This document shows, in pieces, positions 1 through 12,189 of a stretch of DNA of 64,000 nt. This DNA comes from Hydractinia symbiolongicarpus. Its lineage: Eukaryota; Cnidaria; Hydrozoa; Anthoathecata; Hydractiniidae. Numbering within the stretch: the first letter of the stretch is position 1; each line of letters opens with the position of its first letter. The translations under genes were made by a program, and so were the position numbers. The notes beneath the pieces are model-generated. The model saw nothing but the letters and a program-made list of their open reading frames with translations, was not told where the DNA came from and did not search any database. Location of the stretch: assembly GCF_029227915.1 (NCBI RefSeq), contig NC_079883.1, positions 27,590,001-27,654,000 on the forward strand, written 5' to 3'.

Positions 1-117
1 TTGTATTATTCGAAATTGTTTATCACAGATGATAATGAACTAGTTTCAGCGCAAACAAAATTGTATGCTGATCAATATACTGAAGCAAATCCTGATAGTG
101 CAACATCCCGGTAGTGG
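1..117 (+). pseudogene. piggyBac-like transposase fragment (degenerate)
   Basis: Frame 1 from base 1 is open to a stop at 112-114 and reads like the segment of piggyBac-family transposases (PGBD type) before the catalytic core. It has an LYYSKLF-TDD-type start, then LYADQY, then a Ser-Arg followed by stop and WK. In the family this segment runs into a conserved W-K-P-V region. The in-frame stop and the lack of any downstream DDD core show it is broken. The 5' part lies outside the window. The assignment rests on motif memory over about 40 residues, so another DDE family is possible. Confidence 0.4.
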
Positions 118-1436
118 AAAACAGTCTTTATTCAAGAGCCAAAAGTATGATCAAAAAAGTATGATTATGATATTGAGCTTGTGGAGGTTACAAAATGTTT
201 TTGTTAGATTGCTAAACTAAGTTTTCAAAAAAAAAAATTTTACAATTGCAAGGCAGCAGGTAGCAGGCTATTGAATTTCGCGGCGGAGCAATCATATCAG
301 CAGTAATCGTTATTTACAATGTTATGTACACGTGGCTAAGCAGGCAGCGTAAAACCTTCTTTTAGGGGGAAACATTGTCTTCGAACCAGGTAGGTGCATT
401 AACCACAGCCCTTGAAAGTTTAAGAGTGTAAATGCTACATATACTTACTACAATAAGTATAGATCGTGTCGTGTTTCCTCCACAGTCTTTATCTTCTACT
501 CTGTTATTATTGTGTATCGAGTGTTGTTTTGTTTCGTATTTTTGATTTCCGCCAGCGAAGGCGGAATCTTTAAAATCGTCTGAGGAGATAGATAGAGAGA
601 TAGGGAGATAGATAGAGACAGCGCAGCTAGGCTGGACGCCCGAAACTTATCCAGGCTAAAGATTTTTTTCTGAGAACGAGGCTAAAATGAGTTTTAAGCC
701 AATAAGAATCCTAAAAGTGCAACAGATTGTTTTATTATCCAATGAACAATACTTTATTTTAAGGTTTATATGCTATCGAAAGTTAAAGCTCGTGCAGTGT
801 AGCATAAGGAAGATCGTCTTACAATGTGCCATCTTTGATGTTACGTTATTTCTTTCTTTCTATACAATTTTGCAAGTACGTAGACTAAAGCTATATTCAG
901 CAGAACTAATTAATTATTCATGTATTTTATTTTTTATTTATTGAGTTGTATTTTAACATTACAGGTTAGTTACAATAATAATTGAGAATACTCAATGATT
1001 TGTTTAACCCATAATTCTCCGTTTTCAAGATCAACTTCAAATTTTAAAATCTTTTAGGCTAATGGCGGAAATCTTCAAGCCCCTGTGCTTCTTGTTTATT
1101 TTTCCATTGATGTTGAAGTCATTGATGAAGTTAGATGTCTTCTTTATTTAACTTAAGTCATAAGTTTACGGCACTGTGTGTTGCTGCATAAAATCCGAGA
1201 ACTTTGCCAACTTCAAACAAATGCCTTTTATGTGATAACAAATGCGCATGCGCTACGACCTAACTTTCAGAATCGTCAGGAAAACATTTGCTGTCTAACT
1301 GGCGAACTGTTGTCAAATAATATTCTAATTTATTGTTTTTAACCTGGAATCCTGGCATGAAATTCTCATAAAGCATATTCTTATACAATAAAAGCGTGCA
1401 CTACTGGACGTCCGTCCGACAGATTACTCCATTACC
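118..1436. other. Non-coding stretch with GATA microsatellite
   Basis: No supported gene. Contains a GATA/GAGA-rich microsatellite at about 583-622 and the dispersed repeat listed at 768-905. A short open frame at 687-944 has no recognisable domain and overlaps the repeat, so it is not called. Confidence 0.5.
768..905. repeat. Dispersed repeat, copy A
   Basis: Closely resembles 20922-21064, with shared blocks such as AGTTAAAGCT(C/T)GTGCAGTG and a following T-rich stretch. This copy is uninterrupted after the GTAGACTAAA block. The other copy carries a MITE at that point, so this one acts as the empty site. Confidence 0.6.
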
Positions 1437-1746
1437 GACTGGTAGCCTTATAGTAAAGCGTTTGCTTCCAGTGCGGAAGGTCTTGGGTTCAAACCTTGGC
1501 CGAGTCATTTCAGAGACTATAAACGTGTAAATCTACCCTTTCTTCTTAGCGCTCAGCAGGAGAATAGGATTGCTATCTTAAACGGTAGTCTAGTTGAGCC
1601 ACTGCTGTGCTTGCACGCCTTCGGTAGCTCAAATGGGAGCTTTAAATGAACTATGATCCCCTTCGCAGGACCCTCATTGATAACAGTACTAATAGGAACT
1701 GAAGAGGCTATTCTGGATAAATAATTTCAATAATAATAATAATAGT
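1437..1746 (+). repeat. tRNA-derived SINE
   Basis: A tRNA-like head at 1437-1505 has an A-box-like stretch and a clear pol III B box (GGGTTCAAACC, 1485-1495). A roughly 230 bp body follows, ending in an (AAT)n tail at about 1728-1746. Head, body and short-repeat tail is the standard SINE layout. It would be transcribed by RNA polymerase III and mobilised by a LINE. Family identity is not assigned. Confidence 0.7.
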
Positions 1747-3096
1747 GACCTTTTATGATGTTGGTTGCATAATAATTAGATCTTTCTAACAAGTTTGCCT
1801 AAAGTATTGGTAACTAACTCAATATTTCACCGACCATGATGACTGATGACCAATTAAAAACACAAAAAATTGTAAAATAAGATTGTCTCGCATTCGGGCG
1901 AACAACCTTTATATTTTTTATGCTTTATTTAGTTTCCTTACCTTGAAAGAACCCACAAATCGAAAAGCTAAACGTCAAACAGTCGGTTAGATTTTTCCTC
2001 CCCTTATATGTCCCAAACGTAAAAAGCTGGAATAAATATTTAAGTATCGTTTAATCCCTGAAATCGCTAGCACTCAGACATACGATTCGCTGAAGCCTCA
2101 CATATATTATTTCAAAACACTTATTTTTCAGTTTAAAAGGTTGAAACATGATTTAATTCACTTCCATCCTAATTTCAAGTGATGTTAACGTACACTTTAG
2201 CGTACACGATTTGTGAGGCGGTATTGGGTAAGTTAAAACTACATGTAGGGACGAGGAGACGAGTAGGGTACTGATAACAACTGTTGTATTTGTTTTTAAC
2301 ATGTGTTTGCTTTGTAAAGGGAAAGTCAACTTCTTTTTCAGGTTTATTTAGGTCCCGTCAAATCTTTAAAACATTTCACTTTTGACGTGACAAGATGTTA
2401 TCTCAGTGTAAATATGGTGAAAAGTGAATATGGCGTACCAGTTATAAAAATATTCCACATTACTTATGACTCGCAAAGCATATGAAAATAAAGTTTGTTT
2501 TCTTGATTTCACGTTTGGTCATCATCTGCGATACCAACCTTGTCCCTAAGAGGTCTTGCCTTTTACCATCATGCAACAAATGCTGAAAACGAGGATATTG
2601 CAATACCGGATAGATCAAACAATAGATGAACCATCACTGTATGTAAAGCTAGAGCGATCGTAGTGTTTGATTTATTCATATTTCGCAGAATTTTATAATA
2701 ATTTATTTATTCTTGTGAGAGATGACTCGAAAATCGAAAAGTGTACGCTAAACTTCAATTCGACGTTACAGAGGGAGAGAGGAGGGGGGAGGATTCTTAA
2801 ATGATCATATATTTCATATCATAAAACATCGATTTTTTAGGGGAATAGAAAGTATCTGAACTGATTGTTGGCTGCACCGTGCATTCTTCTCGTTGTGAGT
2901 CATCCCTGGTATGATTATTATTTAAAGTTATAATGTGGTCTCGCGGATTGCTGTGATGTCTCACATTAATATTTATTATCGATTATGGTTATACTTTATT
3001 TATTATCATTCTTATATTATTTATCAAAGAAAGAAAAAATGACTCTAATATTTCTAGAAAATATGTTCGCACATTCTCAAAACCATTTCAAGCTAA
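1747..3096. other. Non-coding stretch, nothing recognised
   Basis: AT-rich sequence with stops in all frames. No RNA gene, inverted-end element or tandem array seen. Confidence 0.5.
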
Positions 3097-3120
3097 TTAA
3101 GTACAAACTGGATATGCACC

Positions 3121-3615
3121 ATGTTTGGAATAGAATTAACTGATGCTATTGTCGAAATACAGAAAAAATCGAACGCTGTTTCGAATTCGAAGTTTTCAGA
3201 GAATCTTATAAATAAAAAGATTGATATAATCATACCGAAAAACTGTAATAATGTCCATCACAAGTTGTTACGATTACACAACGTAGAAAGAAGACATAAA
3301 GCAGAACAGACATGCGCAAAAGGATATTACAAAGATGGTGAAACTTTTCACAGAACCATAGCATACTTATCTTCACATGATAGACCTTTGATAGATTTAG
3401 ACCGTTTCACTTGCATCTCGTTTCATTGGAAAGATGGAAAGCTTTTAAAAACTTTTGACAGTGGTAAAGATGCTGTAAACGAGGAAGAATATGAACTTAA
3501 TTTTCTCGAATCATCACATCCCGTGTTTGCGTCTGAAGAATTTCGACCTGTTTATCACAGTTTTGATCAAACCAAGACAGTGCTTCGTAACGTAAGTGGG
3601 ATGAGATCTCTATAA
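3121..3615 (+). CDS. Unrecognised ORF truncated by a Helitron
   Basis: The frame is open from 3097, with an ATG at 3121 in a reasonable context (CACCATGT). The 162 codons before the Helitron show balanced, coding-like composition: an N-terminal Lys/Asn-rich part, a His-rich stretch (VHHKLLRLH), then a Trp/Lys/Asp-rich part. No signal peptide, membrane segment or known domain was recognised. The ORF is intact up to 3606, exactly where the first Helitron begins, and its stop lies in Helitron sequence. It is therefore probably the 5' part of a longer gene or transposon ORF cut by the insertion. Confidence 0.4.
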   Translation: MFGIELTDAIVEIQKKSNAVSNSKFSENLINKKIDIIIPKNCNNVHHKLLRLHNVERRHKAEQTCAKGYYKDGETFHRTIAYLSSHDRPLIDLDRFTCISFHWKDGKLLKTFDSGKDAVNEEEYELNFLESSHPVFASEEFRPVYHSFDQTKTVLRNVSGMRSL

Positions 3616-4181
3616 TAATACGCCAGTTCTGTCTGTCTGTGACTTTTGCAAAGTGGATAAAATTTCTTTGATAAAGTCTATAAAACATCGTCTAAAAATT
3701 TGTTCTGTAAATTACCAAACTTTGACGTTAAAGCAATATTGACGTCAAAGGAAAGTATATTAAGATTAGTGAAGCCATTGCATTGCGCTTTTAAATTTAA
3801 GGCTAAATAACTTGGAAACGGGTGGAAATAACTGACGTCATATCCTGCGTAGGTAACTAGGGACCACCTTTGACCAATTTGGGTAAGTTTCCCAAACCTG
3901 GGTCCCTGAATCCGTTTCGGGAATGGACGGGTTGATGACGTCATCAAAAAACCTTCAAACCCTAATATCTCTGCAACCGTTTGTCAAAAATACACGATCC
4001 TATACATTTTCTTGATCGGCGTTTCAAGATCTATACGATGAAGGCAACAGGCATACACATTTCTGAAAAAAAAAGTTTTGTGTTCTGACATGTCTCTGCT
4101 GACGTCATCAAAATTTAAATGACGGTCATTTTTCTCTGTTATCCTGCCTAAGTGGATTTTTCCACGGGCCTTATCGACTAG
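3607..4181 (+). mobile_element. Non-autonomous Helitron H1
   Basis: Begins TC (TCTCTATAATAATACGCC) after a host A. It ends in a short hairpin (GTGGATTTTTCCAC) followed by a CTAG terminus, with T next. 5' TC, 3' hairpin plus CTRR and insertion between A and T are the Helitron hallmarks. No Rep/helicase is encoded. Its body (about 3700-4080) is the reverse complement of material in the Helitron at 55017-56022, so both belong to one family. Confidence 0.75.
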
Positions 4182-7100
4182 TCTATATATTAATAAGCCA
4201 GTTCCGTGTGTCTGTAACAGGCAAAGTTGATATCGTCATTTTCCTTTGATGTCGCCGAAAAAAATCTTTGATGTTGCCGAAAAAAATATGTCTTCTTTGT
4301 CGAGAAAAGCCGCGAGTTTTATGTGGTTTGTTAAATGAAGTTCTAGCACAAGGTAACGGAAATTGTGTTTGCAAAAAAGATGGCTGTTCTTTTTAAGCAA
4401 TTTCTACTCTTTCCTTCAAAATAAATCTTTACAAAAGCATTTAAAAAGGGGCATGGTATATAAATGAAGTATAGAAAGGTTTCTGTAAGGTTTGTTTATG
4501 TTTTTTTCAGTTTTGATGATATTATTGATGCGAGACATGTTTGTTAGCTAGCATCATAAAACCAACCACACCAACAACAACCTAATAGCTAGCTAGCTCG
4601 GACTTTATAAATATGTAGCCATGTTCTTTATACCTAGCAAAGTCGCCAGTTTATATTTAAGTGACCAGCTATTAGCTGCTGTAGCTACCTTATTTTAGCT
4701 TCAGTTTTATGTTGCTTTTTACATGTAAGCTAATCTTAGTGGTCTTTGCTAAGAATGTGACTGTAACTTATTTTAATTGACATTTTAAGCTTAAATTAAC
4801 AACCCACAACAACTTTTAAAAAAGTATTACATAATATTTAAGAAGAGTTTAAGGACTGTTTTCAAGCAAATAATGTATTTTTCACAATTTGTGTATGCAA
4901 ATAATGTATTTTTCACATTTTGTGTAACTAAACTTATATACATCGGTTACATGCAATATGACGAAACGATTTTTATTTAACATGTAGTAATTCTGGTACC
5001 TTAAGTGTAGTGATTTTTGTTGTTCTAGATTTTCTGACTAAAATGTTTTTGTTTATGACATTTTGTCTTATTAAGAAAAGTTTCAACTTTTTTGAGGGAG
5101 TACAACACCGAAAAGACTTGTGTTTTTTTTTTATATTTTGCATAAATTCTTACCGGGCAGGACAACATACCGAAATGACTGATCCCTCTCTATTTATAAA
5201 TTTGATACGTTCCAAATCGCAGTTTTTTGAAATTTTGAGTAATATTTAATGAGTACAAGATACAAATACTGATTTTTGTTGAATCAGAAGTATTTCCTAG
5301 AACCATTCTTTTTTTACACTTTTGTGGAGAAAAAGTGTATGCAATATCATCAGAATAACTGATTTTGTTGCAAACTGTTTTTCTTTTTCACATTTTGGAT
5401 TGAAATATTGTTATAAAGGGCATATATCAATAGACATATATATACCAAAATAATTAAATTCTGCAAACTTTGATTTTGTCGTTCACCTCTCATCTTTTAT
5501 ATTTTGATTAAACTTTTGAGGAAAATCATAGGAATTATTTAGAATATGTATTTTGTGTTAGAAATTTAGTGCAAAAATTGACGTAAAATGAACTGTTAAA
5601 TTGATTGTTGTTGTTTTAACATGAATTATGACTCAAACTTTGTTTTTGCATTTCTAATTTGACTAATTAGCCTAAAAATTTGCCAATTGGTTTTACACTC
5701 TGTTCTTTTTTATATATATTTTATGTAAACATAGAAGTACACAAGTAAAGTTAGAAGCTACAAGAAGTTAATTCGAAAGTGAAGAGTGGAGCTAGAAGTA
5801 GTAAAGAAAAGTTAGAAGTAGAAAATGAAAGCTTGGGTTTAACGTAGATTTGGATTCACAAATAGTAAGAACTTTTTAGATATTTTTAGACGTTATGTTT
5901 TTATGTCGCTAGAGTTACGTGTCAGGCAGACTCGCATTTGCCAGGAAAAAGTCACTTAAGAGCTTCAAATTCTTTATATTTTACCGCGTTTTTTTTTACA
6001 CTTTTTTGCATAATTAATGTTATCAAACAAATGTGCTAGCGAAACTTTTGGTTTGTTGAACCTACTGCAAATGTCATAATTTTTATATTGCCATTGTTTC
6101 TCTTTATATGTGTTTTACTAAGCATAAATAGCTAGCTGGCGTCTTCCCAGTTTAACTATATTTAACTGGGTATCTGTCTTATCTAATGTTACCTTCAAGC
6201 TCCATATCTAAACCTAGCTAGCTAACTGATGATTAATGTTGTTATTCCTCTTTTAGCTATTTATATCCACCTTAGTAGTCAAACTTAGGGATCTTATTTG
6301 AGCACGAATTATGATGTAACAAGCCACAAAATATTTCAAAGACTTATTGAACTTTTAGGGTAGTGTGAGGAAAAATTTTACTTTAAGAGGAATGATTTTG
6401 TAAAACTAAAGTGTGTGCGTTAATTGGAGTAAGTTTTATTGTTTTGTTGTTGACATCCTGTTAAACTTCTGTAAGCTCGCATGTAAATTACAAGGTTATA
6501 TATTTTTGCAAGGGTAGTGGTTGATATTTTTACAAAGTTTGTTGACATTTTTTGGGAAATTTACCTGGGTTTTTTACATTTGTGGTTAAAATTTCTCAGC
6601 AGAGAATAGTATGGTTGCCGATTATATTGTTTGTGTTGCAAACTGCTGTTTTTTAAATGTTGTGTAAACTTTTGTGGAAAAAGACCACATGCAAAATACT
6701 GAAAGAACAAATTTTTGTACAATTTGTGAGCTGAAGTTGGATTTTTTTTTATATTTTGTTTTATAAACTTTTTTTAAGCTTTAAACTAACTGTAAGTAAT
6801 GTAATTACGGGAATAAATATTTGGTGATGATAAAAAATTACTGAATGTTCAGACTGAAACTGTTTAACTTTTGTGAGGGAGGACCATATGCAAGTATATA
6901 TACTAAAAATAATAATTTGATATTTTACACTTTCCAAGTTGTATTTTTGTATGCACTTAAATGACTGCTTTTTCTGAGTTGAATTTGATGGGTTTCATAT
7001 CAATTTTGTGGAAGATTTTATGGGTGAAAACAATATAAAACATGCCAATTGAACTGATTTTTGTTCATATTTTGATTTGCTCCTCATAAACCTTTGTGTT

Positions 7101-7892
7101 CTACATTTATTGTAAACTTTTGTGAGGAAGGACCATATATATATATACAATGTTTTCAAAATAATGATTTTTGTTGATTTGAAATCTACTCCTTGCTCAT
7201 TGCTTTTTCGACATTTCAGTTTAAAATGTTTGGTAAAGTCAGTACGGATCACGAGACAAAAAAATTGTTTTGTTAACCGGTTAATTTTTACATTTTGTGC
7301 ATATTTTTGCGGGAGAGGATGGTATGCAACCGAATAAATGATTTTTCAAAGTTTAACTTTTTGTTTTTAGGTGTTTTGTGTTTGTTTAAGTTTGGCTTTT
7401 TGAAATTGTTTAAAATGCGTAAAGAACTTATTTCATAGATCTGTGCTTACTGTTGCAAGCCTTTCTTTTCGACACTTTAGATTAAAATATTGAAGGTTTT
7501 CAACATAATCACATAATAAGATGTATACATATTTGAGATATGTGTTATTTCTGACATTATTATTATTGTTGTCGTAACTGTCTGGGTTGTGACTGTCAAT
7601 GTTGTAACTTTCTACTAACTAGATTTTACACCTTGCACGCCGTTGTTTTTCATATTTTGTCTGAAGTTTTGTTGGGAGGATTTCATGCGATTTGACATTT
7701 GATATTTTGTGTTAGATTTTAAGAACTTTTTTGTTAAATTATGACTTATATACTTTCTTTTTATGCATTTTTTTTAGTAAAAGGCATATTCAATATACTG
7801 AAATATTTGCTGATGTCATCAAAATTCAAATGACAGAACTTTTCAATTGTTTTTCTGCCTAAGTGGATTTTTCCACGGGCCTAATCGACTAG
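4182..7892 (+). mobile_element. Non-autonomous Helitron H2 (full-length, 3.7 kb)
   Basis: Starts TCTATATATTAATAAGCC directly after the CTAG end of H1 and ends with the same hairpin and CTAG (7889-7892). It carries no Rep or helicase frame, and the interior is T-rich non-coding DNA. It is the longest copy in the array. H3 and H4 lack about 1.7 kb of it (roughly 5343-7046). The stretch at 4182-4372 is the intact counterpart of the site where the 48.6 kb element split H5. Confidence 0.8.
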
Positions 7893-9950
7893 TCTATCTC
7901 TTATAATAATACGCTAAGTGTGTCCGTCTGTCTGTGACAGGCAAAGTTGATATCGTCATTTTCCTTTGATGTTGCCGAAAAAAATCTTTGATGTTGCCGA
8001 AAAAAATATGTCTTCTTTGTCGTGAAAAGCCGCGAGTTTTGTGTGGTTTGTTAAATGAAGTTCTAGCACAAAGTAACGGAAATTGTGTTTGCAAAAAAGA
8101 TGGCTGATGGCTTAAGCATTTGTCTTCTCTTGCCTTCAAAATAAATCTTTACAAAAGCATTTAAAAAGGGGCATGGTATATAAATGAAGTATAGAAAGGT
8201 TTCTGTAAGGTTTGTTTATGTTTTTTAAAGTTTTGATGATATTATTGATGCGAGACATGTTTGTTAGCTAGCATCAACCACACCAACAACAACTAGCTAG
8301 GTAGCTAGGAATTTATAAATATGTAGCCATGTTCTTTATACCTTGCTAAGTCTCCAGTTTATATTTAAGTGACCAGCTATTAGCTGCTGTAGCTACCTTA
8401 TGTTAGCTTCAGTTTTATGTTGCTTTTTACATGTAAGCTAATCTTAGTGGTCTTTGCTAAGAATGTGACTGTAACTTATTTTAATTGACATTTTAAGCTT
8501 AAATTAACAAGCCACAACAACTTTTAAAAAAGTATTACATAATATTTAAGAAGAGTTTAAGGACTGTTTTTAAGCAAATAATGTATTTTTCACAATTTGT
8601 GTATGCAAATAATGTATTTTTCACATTTTGTGTAACTAAACTTATATACATCAGTTACATGCAATATGACGAAACGATTTTTATTTAACATGTAGTAATT
8701 CTGGTACCTTAAGTGTAGTGATTTTTGTTGTTCTAGATGTTCTGACTAAAATGTTTTTGTTTATGGCATTTTGTCTCAATTAAGAAAAGTTTCAACTTTT
8801 TTGAGGGAGTACAACACCGAAAAAACTTGTGTTTTTTTTATATTTTGTATAAATTCTTACCGGGCAGGACTCTGTACAACATACCGAAATGACTGATCCC
8901 TCTCTATTTATAAATTTGATGCGTTCCAAATCACAGTTTTTTGAAATTTTGGGTAATATTTAATGAGTACCAGATGCAAATACTGATTTTTGTTGAATCA
9001 GAAGTATTTCCTACAACCATTCTTTTTTTACACTTTTGTGGAGAAAAAGTGTATGCCAATTGAACTGATTTTTGTTCATATTTTGATTTGCTCCTCATAA
9101 ACCTTTGCGTTCTACATTTATTGTAAACTTTTGTGAGGAAGGACCATATATATATACAATGTTTTCAAAATAATGATTTTTGTTGATTTGGAATTTACTC
9201 CTTGCTCATTGCTTTTTCGACATTTCAGGTTAAAATGTTTGGTAAAGTCAGTACGGATCATTAGATAAAAAATTGTTTTGTTAACCGGTTAATTTTTACA
9301 TTTTGTGCATATTTTTGCAGGAGAGGATGGTATGCAACCGAATAAATGATTTTTCAAAGTTTAACTTTTTGTTTTTAGGTGTTTTGTGTTTGTTTAAGTA
9401 TGGCTTTTTGATATTATTCAGGTTGTATTGTTGTATAAGCATTTAGGGAAAAGACAATGTTTAAAATGCGTAAAGAACTTATTTCATAGATCTGTGCTTA
9501 CTGTTGCAAGCCTTTCTTTTCGACACTTCAGATTAAAATATTGAAGGTTTTCAACATAATCACATAATAATATACATATTTGAGATATGTGTTATTTCTG
9601 ACATTATTATTATTGTTGTCGTAACTGTCTGGGTTGTGACTGTCAATGTTGTCACTTTCTACTAACTAGATTTTACACCTTCCATGCCATTGTTTTTCAT
9701 ATTTTGTCTGAAGTTTTGTTGGGAGGATTTCATGCAATTTGACATTTGATATTTTGTGTTAGATTTTAAGAACTTTTTTGTTAAATTATGACTTATATAC
9801 TTTCTTTTTATGCATTTTCAGATTATTTTTTTTAGTAAAAGGCATATTCAATATACTGAAATATTTGCTGATGTCATCAAAATTCAAATGACAGAACTTT
9901 TCAATTGTTTTTCTGCCTAAGTGGATTTTTCCACGGGCCTAATCGACTAG
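7893..9950 (+). mobile_element. Non-autonomous Helitron H3 (deletion derivative)
   Basis: Starts TCTATCTCTTATAATAAT and ends with the hairpin and CTAG (9947-9950); 2,058 bp. It matches H2 except for the missing internal 1.7 kb. The junction lies near 9052, where GTGTATGC is followed by CAATTGAACTG. A short ATGC is present at both breakpoints in H2, consistent with a microhomology deletion. Non-coding. Confidence 0.8.
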
Positions 9951-12008
9951 TCTATCTCTTATAATAATACGCTAAGTGTGTCCGTCTGTCTGTGACAGGC
10001 AAAGTTGATATCGTCATTTTCCTTTGATGTTGCCGAAAAAAATCTTTGATGTTGCCGAAAAAAATATGTCTTCTTTGTCGTGAAAAGCCGCGAGTTTTGT
10101 GTGGTTTGTTAAATGAAGTTCTAGCACAAAGTAACGGAAATTGTGTTTGCAAAAAAGATGGCTGATGGCTTAAGCATTTGTCTTCTCTTGCCTTCAAAAT
10201 AAATCTTTACAAAAGCATTTAAAAAGGGGCATGGTATATAAATGAAGTATAGAAAGGTTTCTGTAAGGTTTGTTTATGTTTTTTAAAGTTTTGATGATAT
10301 TATTGATGCGAGACATGTTTGTTAGCTAGCATCAACCACACCAACAACAACTAGCTAGGTAGCTAGGAATTTATAAATATGTAGCCATGTTCTTTATACC
10401 TTGCTAAGTCTCCAGTTTATATTTAAGTGACCAGCTATTAGCTGCTGTAGCTACCTTATGTTAGCTTCAGTTTTATGTTGCTTTTTACATGTAAGCTAAT
10501 CTTAGTGGTCTTTGCTAAGAATGTGACTGTAACTTTTTTTAATTGACATTTTAAGCTTAAATTAACAAGCCACAACAACTTTTAAAAAAGTATTACATAA
10601 TATTTAAGAACAGTTTAAGGACTGTTTTTAAGCAAATAATGTATTTTTCACAATTTGTGTATGCAAATAATGTATTTTTCACATTTTGTGTAACTAAACT
10701 TATATACATCAGTTACATGCAATATGACGAAACGATTTTTATTTAACATGTAGTAATTCTGGTACCTTAAGTGTAGTGATTTTTGTTGTTCTAGATGTTC
10801 TGACTAAAATGTTTTTGTTTATGGCATTTTGTCTCAATTAAGAAAAGTTTCAACTTTTTTGAGGGAGTACAACACCGAAAAAACTTGTGTTTTTTTTATA
10901 TTTTGTATAAATTCTTACCGGGCAGGACTCTGTACAACATACCGAAATGACTGATCCCTCTCTATTTATAAATTTGATGCGTTCCAAATCACAGTTTTTT
11001 GAAATTTTGGGTAATATTTAATGAGTACCAGATGCAAATACTGATTTTTGTTGAATCAGAAGTATTTCCTACAACCATTCTTTTTTTACACTTTTGTGGA
11101 GAAAAAGTGTATGCCAATTGAACTGATTTTTGTTCATATTTTGATTTGCTCCTCATAAACCTTTGCGTTCTACATTTATTGTAAACTTTTGTGAGGAAGG
11201 ACCATATATATATACAATGTTTTCAAAATAATGATTTTTGTTGATTTGGAATTTACTCCTTGCTCATTGCTTTTTCGACATTTCAGGTTAAAATGTTTGG
11301 TAAAGTCAGTACGGATCATTAGATAAAAAATTGTTTTGTTAACCGGTTAATTTTTACATTTTGTGCATATTTTTGCAGGAGAGGATGGTATGCAACCGAA
11401 TAAATGATTTTTCAAAGTTTAACTTTTTGTTTTTAGGTGTTTTGTGTTTGTTTAAGTATGGCTTTTTGATATTATTCAGGTTGTATTGTTGTATAAGCAT
11501 TTAGGGAAAAGACAATGTTTAAAATGCGTAAAGAACTTATTTCATAGATCTGTGCTTACTGTTGCAAGCCTTTCTTTTCGACACTTCAGATTAAAATATT
11601 GAAGGTTTTCAACATAATCACATAATAATATACATATTTGAGATATGTGTTATTTCTGACATTATTATTATTGTTGTCGTAACTGTCTGGGTTGTGACTG
11701 TCAATGTTGTCACTTTCTACTAACTAGATTTTACACCTTCCATGCCATTGTTTTTCATATTTTGTCTGAAGTTTTGTTGGGAGGATTTCATGCAATTTGA
11801 CATTTGATATTTTGTGTTAGATTTTAAGAACTTTTTTGTTAAATTATGACTTATATACTTTCTTTTTATGCATTTTCAGATTATTTTTTTTAGTAAAAGG
11901 CATATTCAATATACTGAAATATTTGCTGATGTCATCAAAATTCAAATGACAGAACTTTTCAATTGTTTTTCTGCCTAAGTGGATTTTTCCACGGGCCTAA
12001 TCGACTAG
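9951..12008 (+). mobile_element. Non-autonomous Helitron H4 (near-identical to H3)
   Basis: Same length (2,058 bp) and same internal deletion as H3, with only scattered single-base differences seen on reading (for example near 10535 and 10610). It abuts H3 with no spacer. Either one copy arose from the other by tandem duplication, or both came from a head-to-tail rolling-circle product. Confidence 0.8.
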
Positions 12009-12189
12009 TATATTAATAAGCCAGTTCCGTGTGTCTGTAACAGGCAAAGTTGATATCGTCATTTTCCTTTGATGTCGCCGAAAAAAATCTTTGATGTTGC
12101 CGAAAAAAATATGTCTTCTTTGTCGAGAAAAGCCGCGAGTTTTATGTGGTTTGTTAAATGAAGTTCTAGCACAAGGTAACGGAAATTGT
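12009..12189 (+). mobile_element. Helitron H5, 5' part
   Basis: Follows the CTAG of H4, starting TATATTAATAAGCC, so the first four bases (TCTA) seen in H2 are missing. It then matches H2 closely up to the sequence GGAAATTGT, where the 48.6 kb element begins. The rest of H5 resumes at 60806. H5 is of the long H2 type, not the H3/H4 type. Confidence 0.75.
12182..12189. repeat. Target-site duplication, left copy (GAAATTGT)
   Basis: GAAATTGT occurs here and at 60806-60813, flanking the large inverted-repeat element. The intact Helitron H2 has it once (4360-4367). The next base, G, can belong either to the duplication (9 bp) or to the element. The 8 bp reading makes the two termini align without a gap. 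Confidence 0.7.

Noticed and set aside
4183-4374. Open frame repeated on the minus strand at the Helitron 5' ends (also 7894-8139, 9952-10197, 11997-12203)
   Set aside because: The same Helitron terminal sequence is read in antisense. It recurs only because the element recurs, and no known domain is present.
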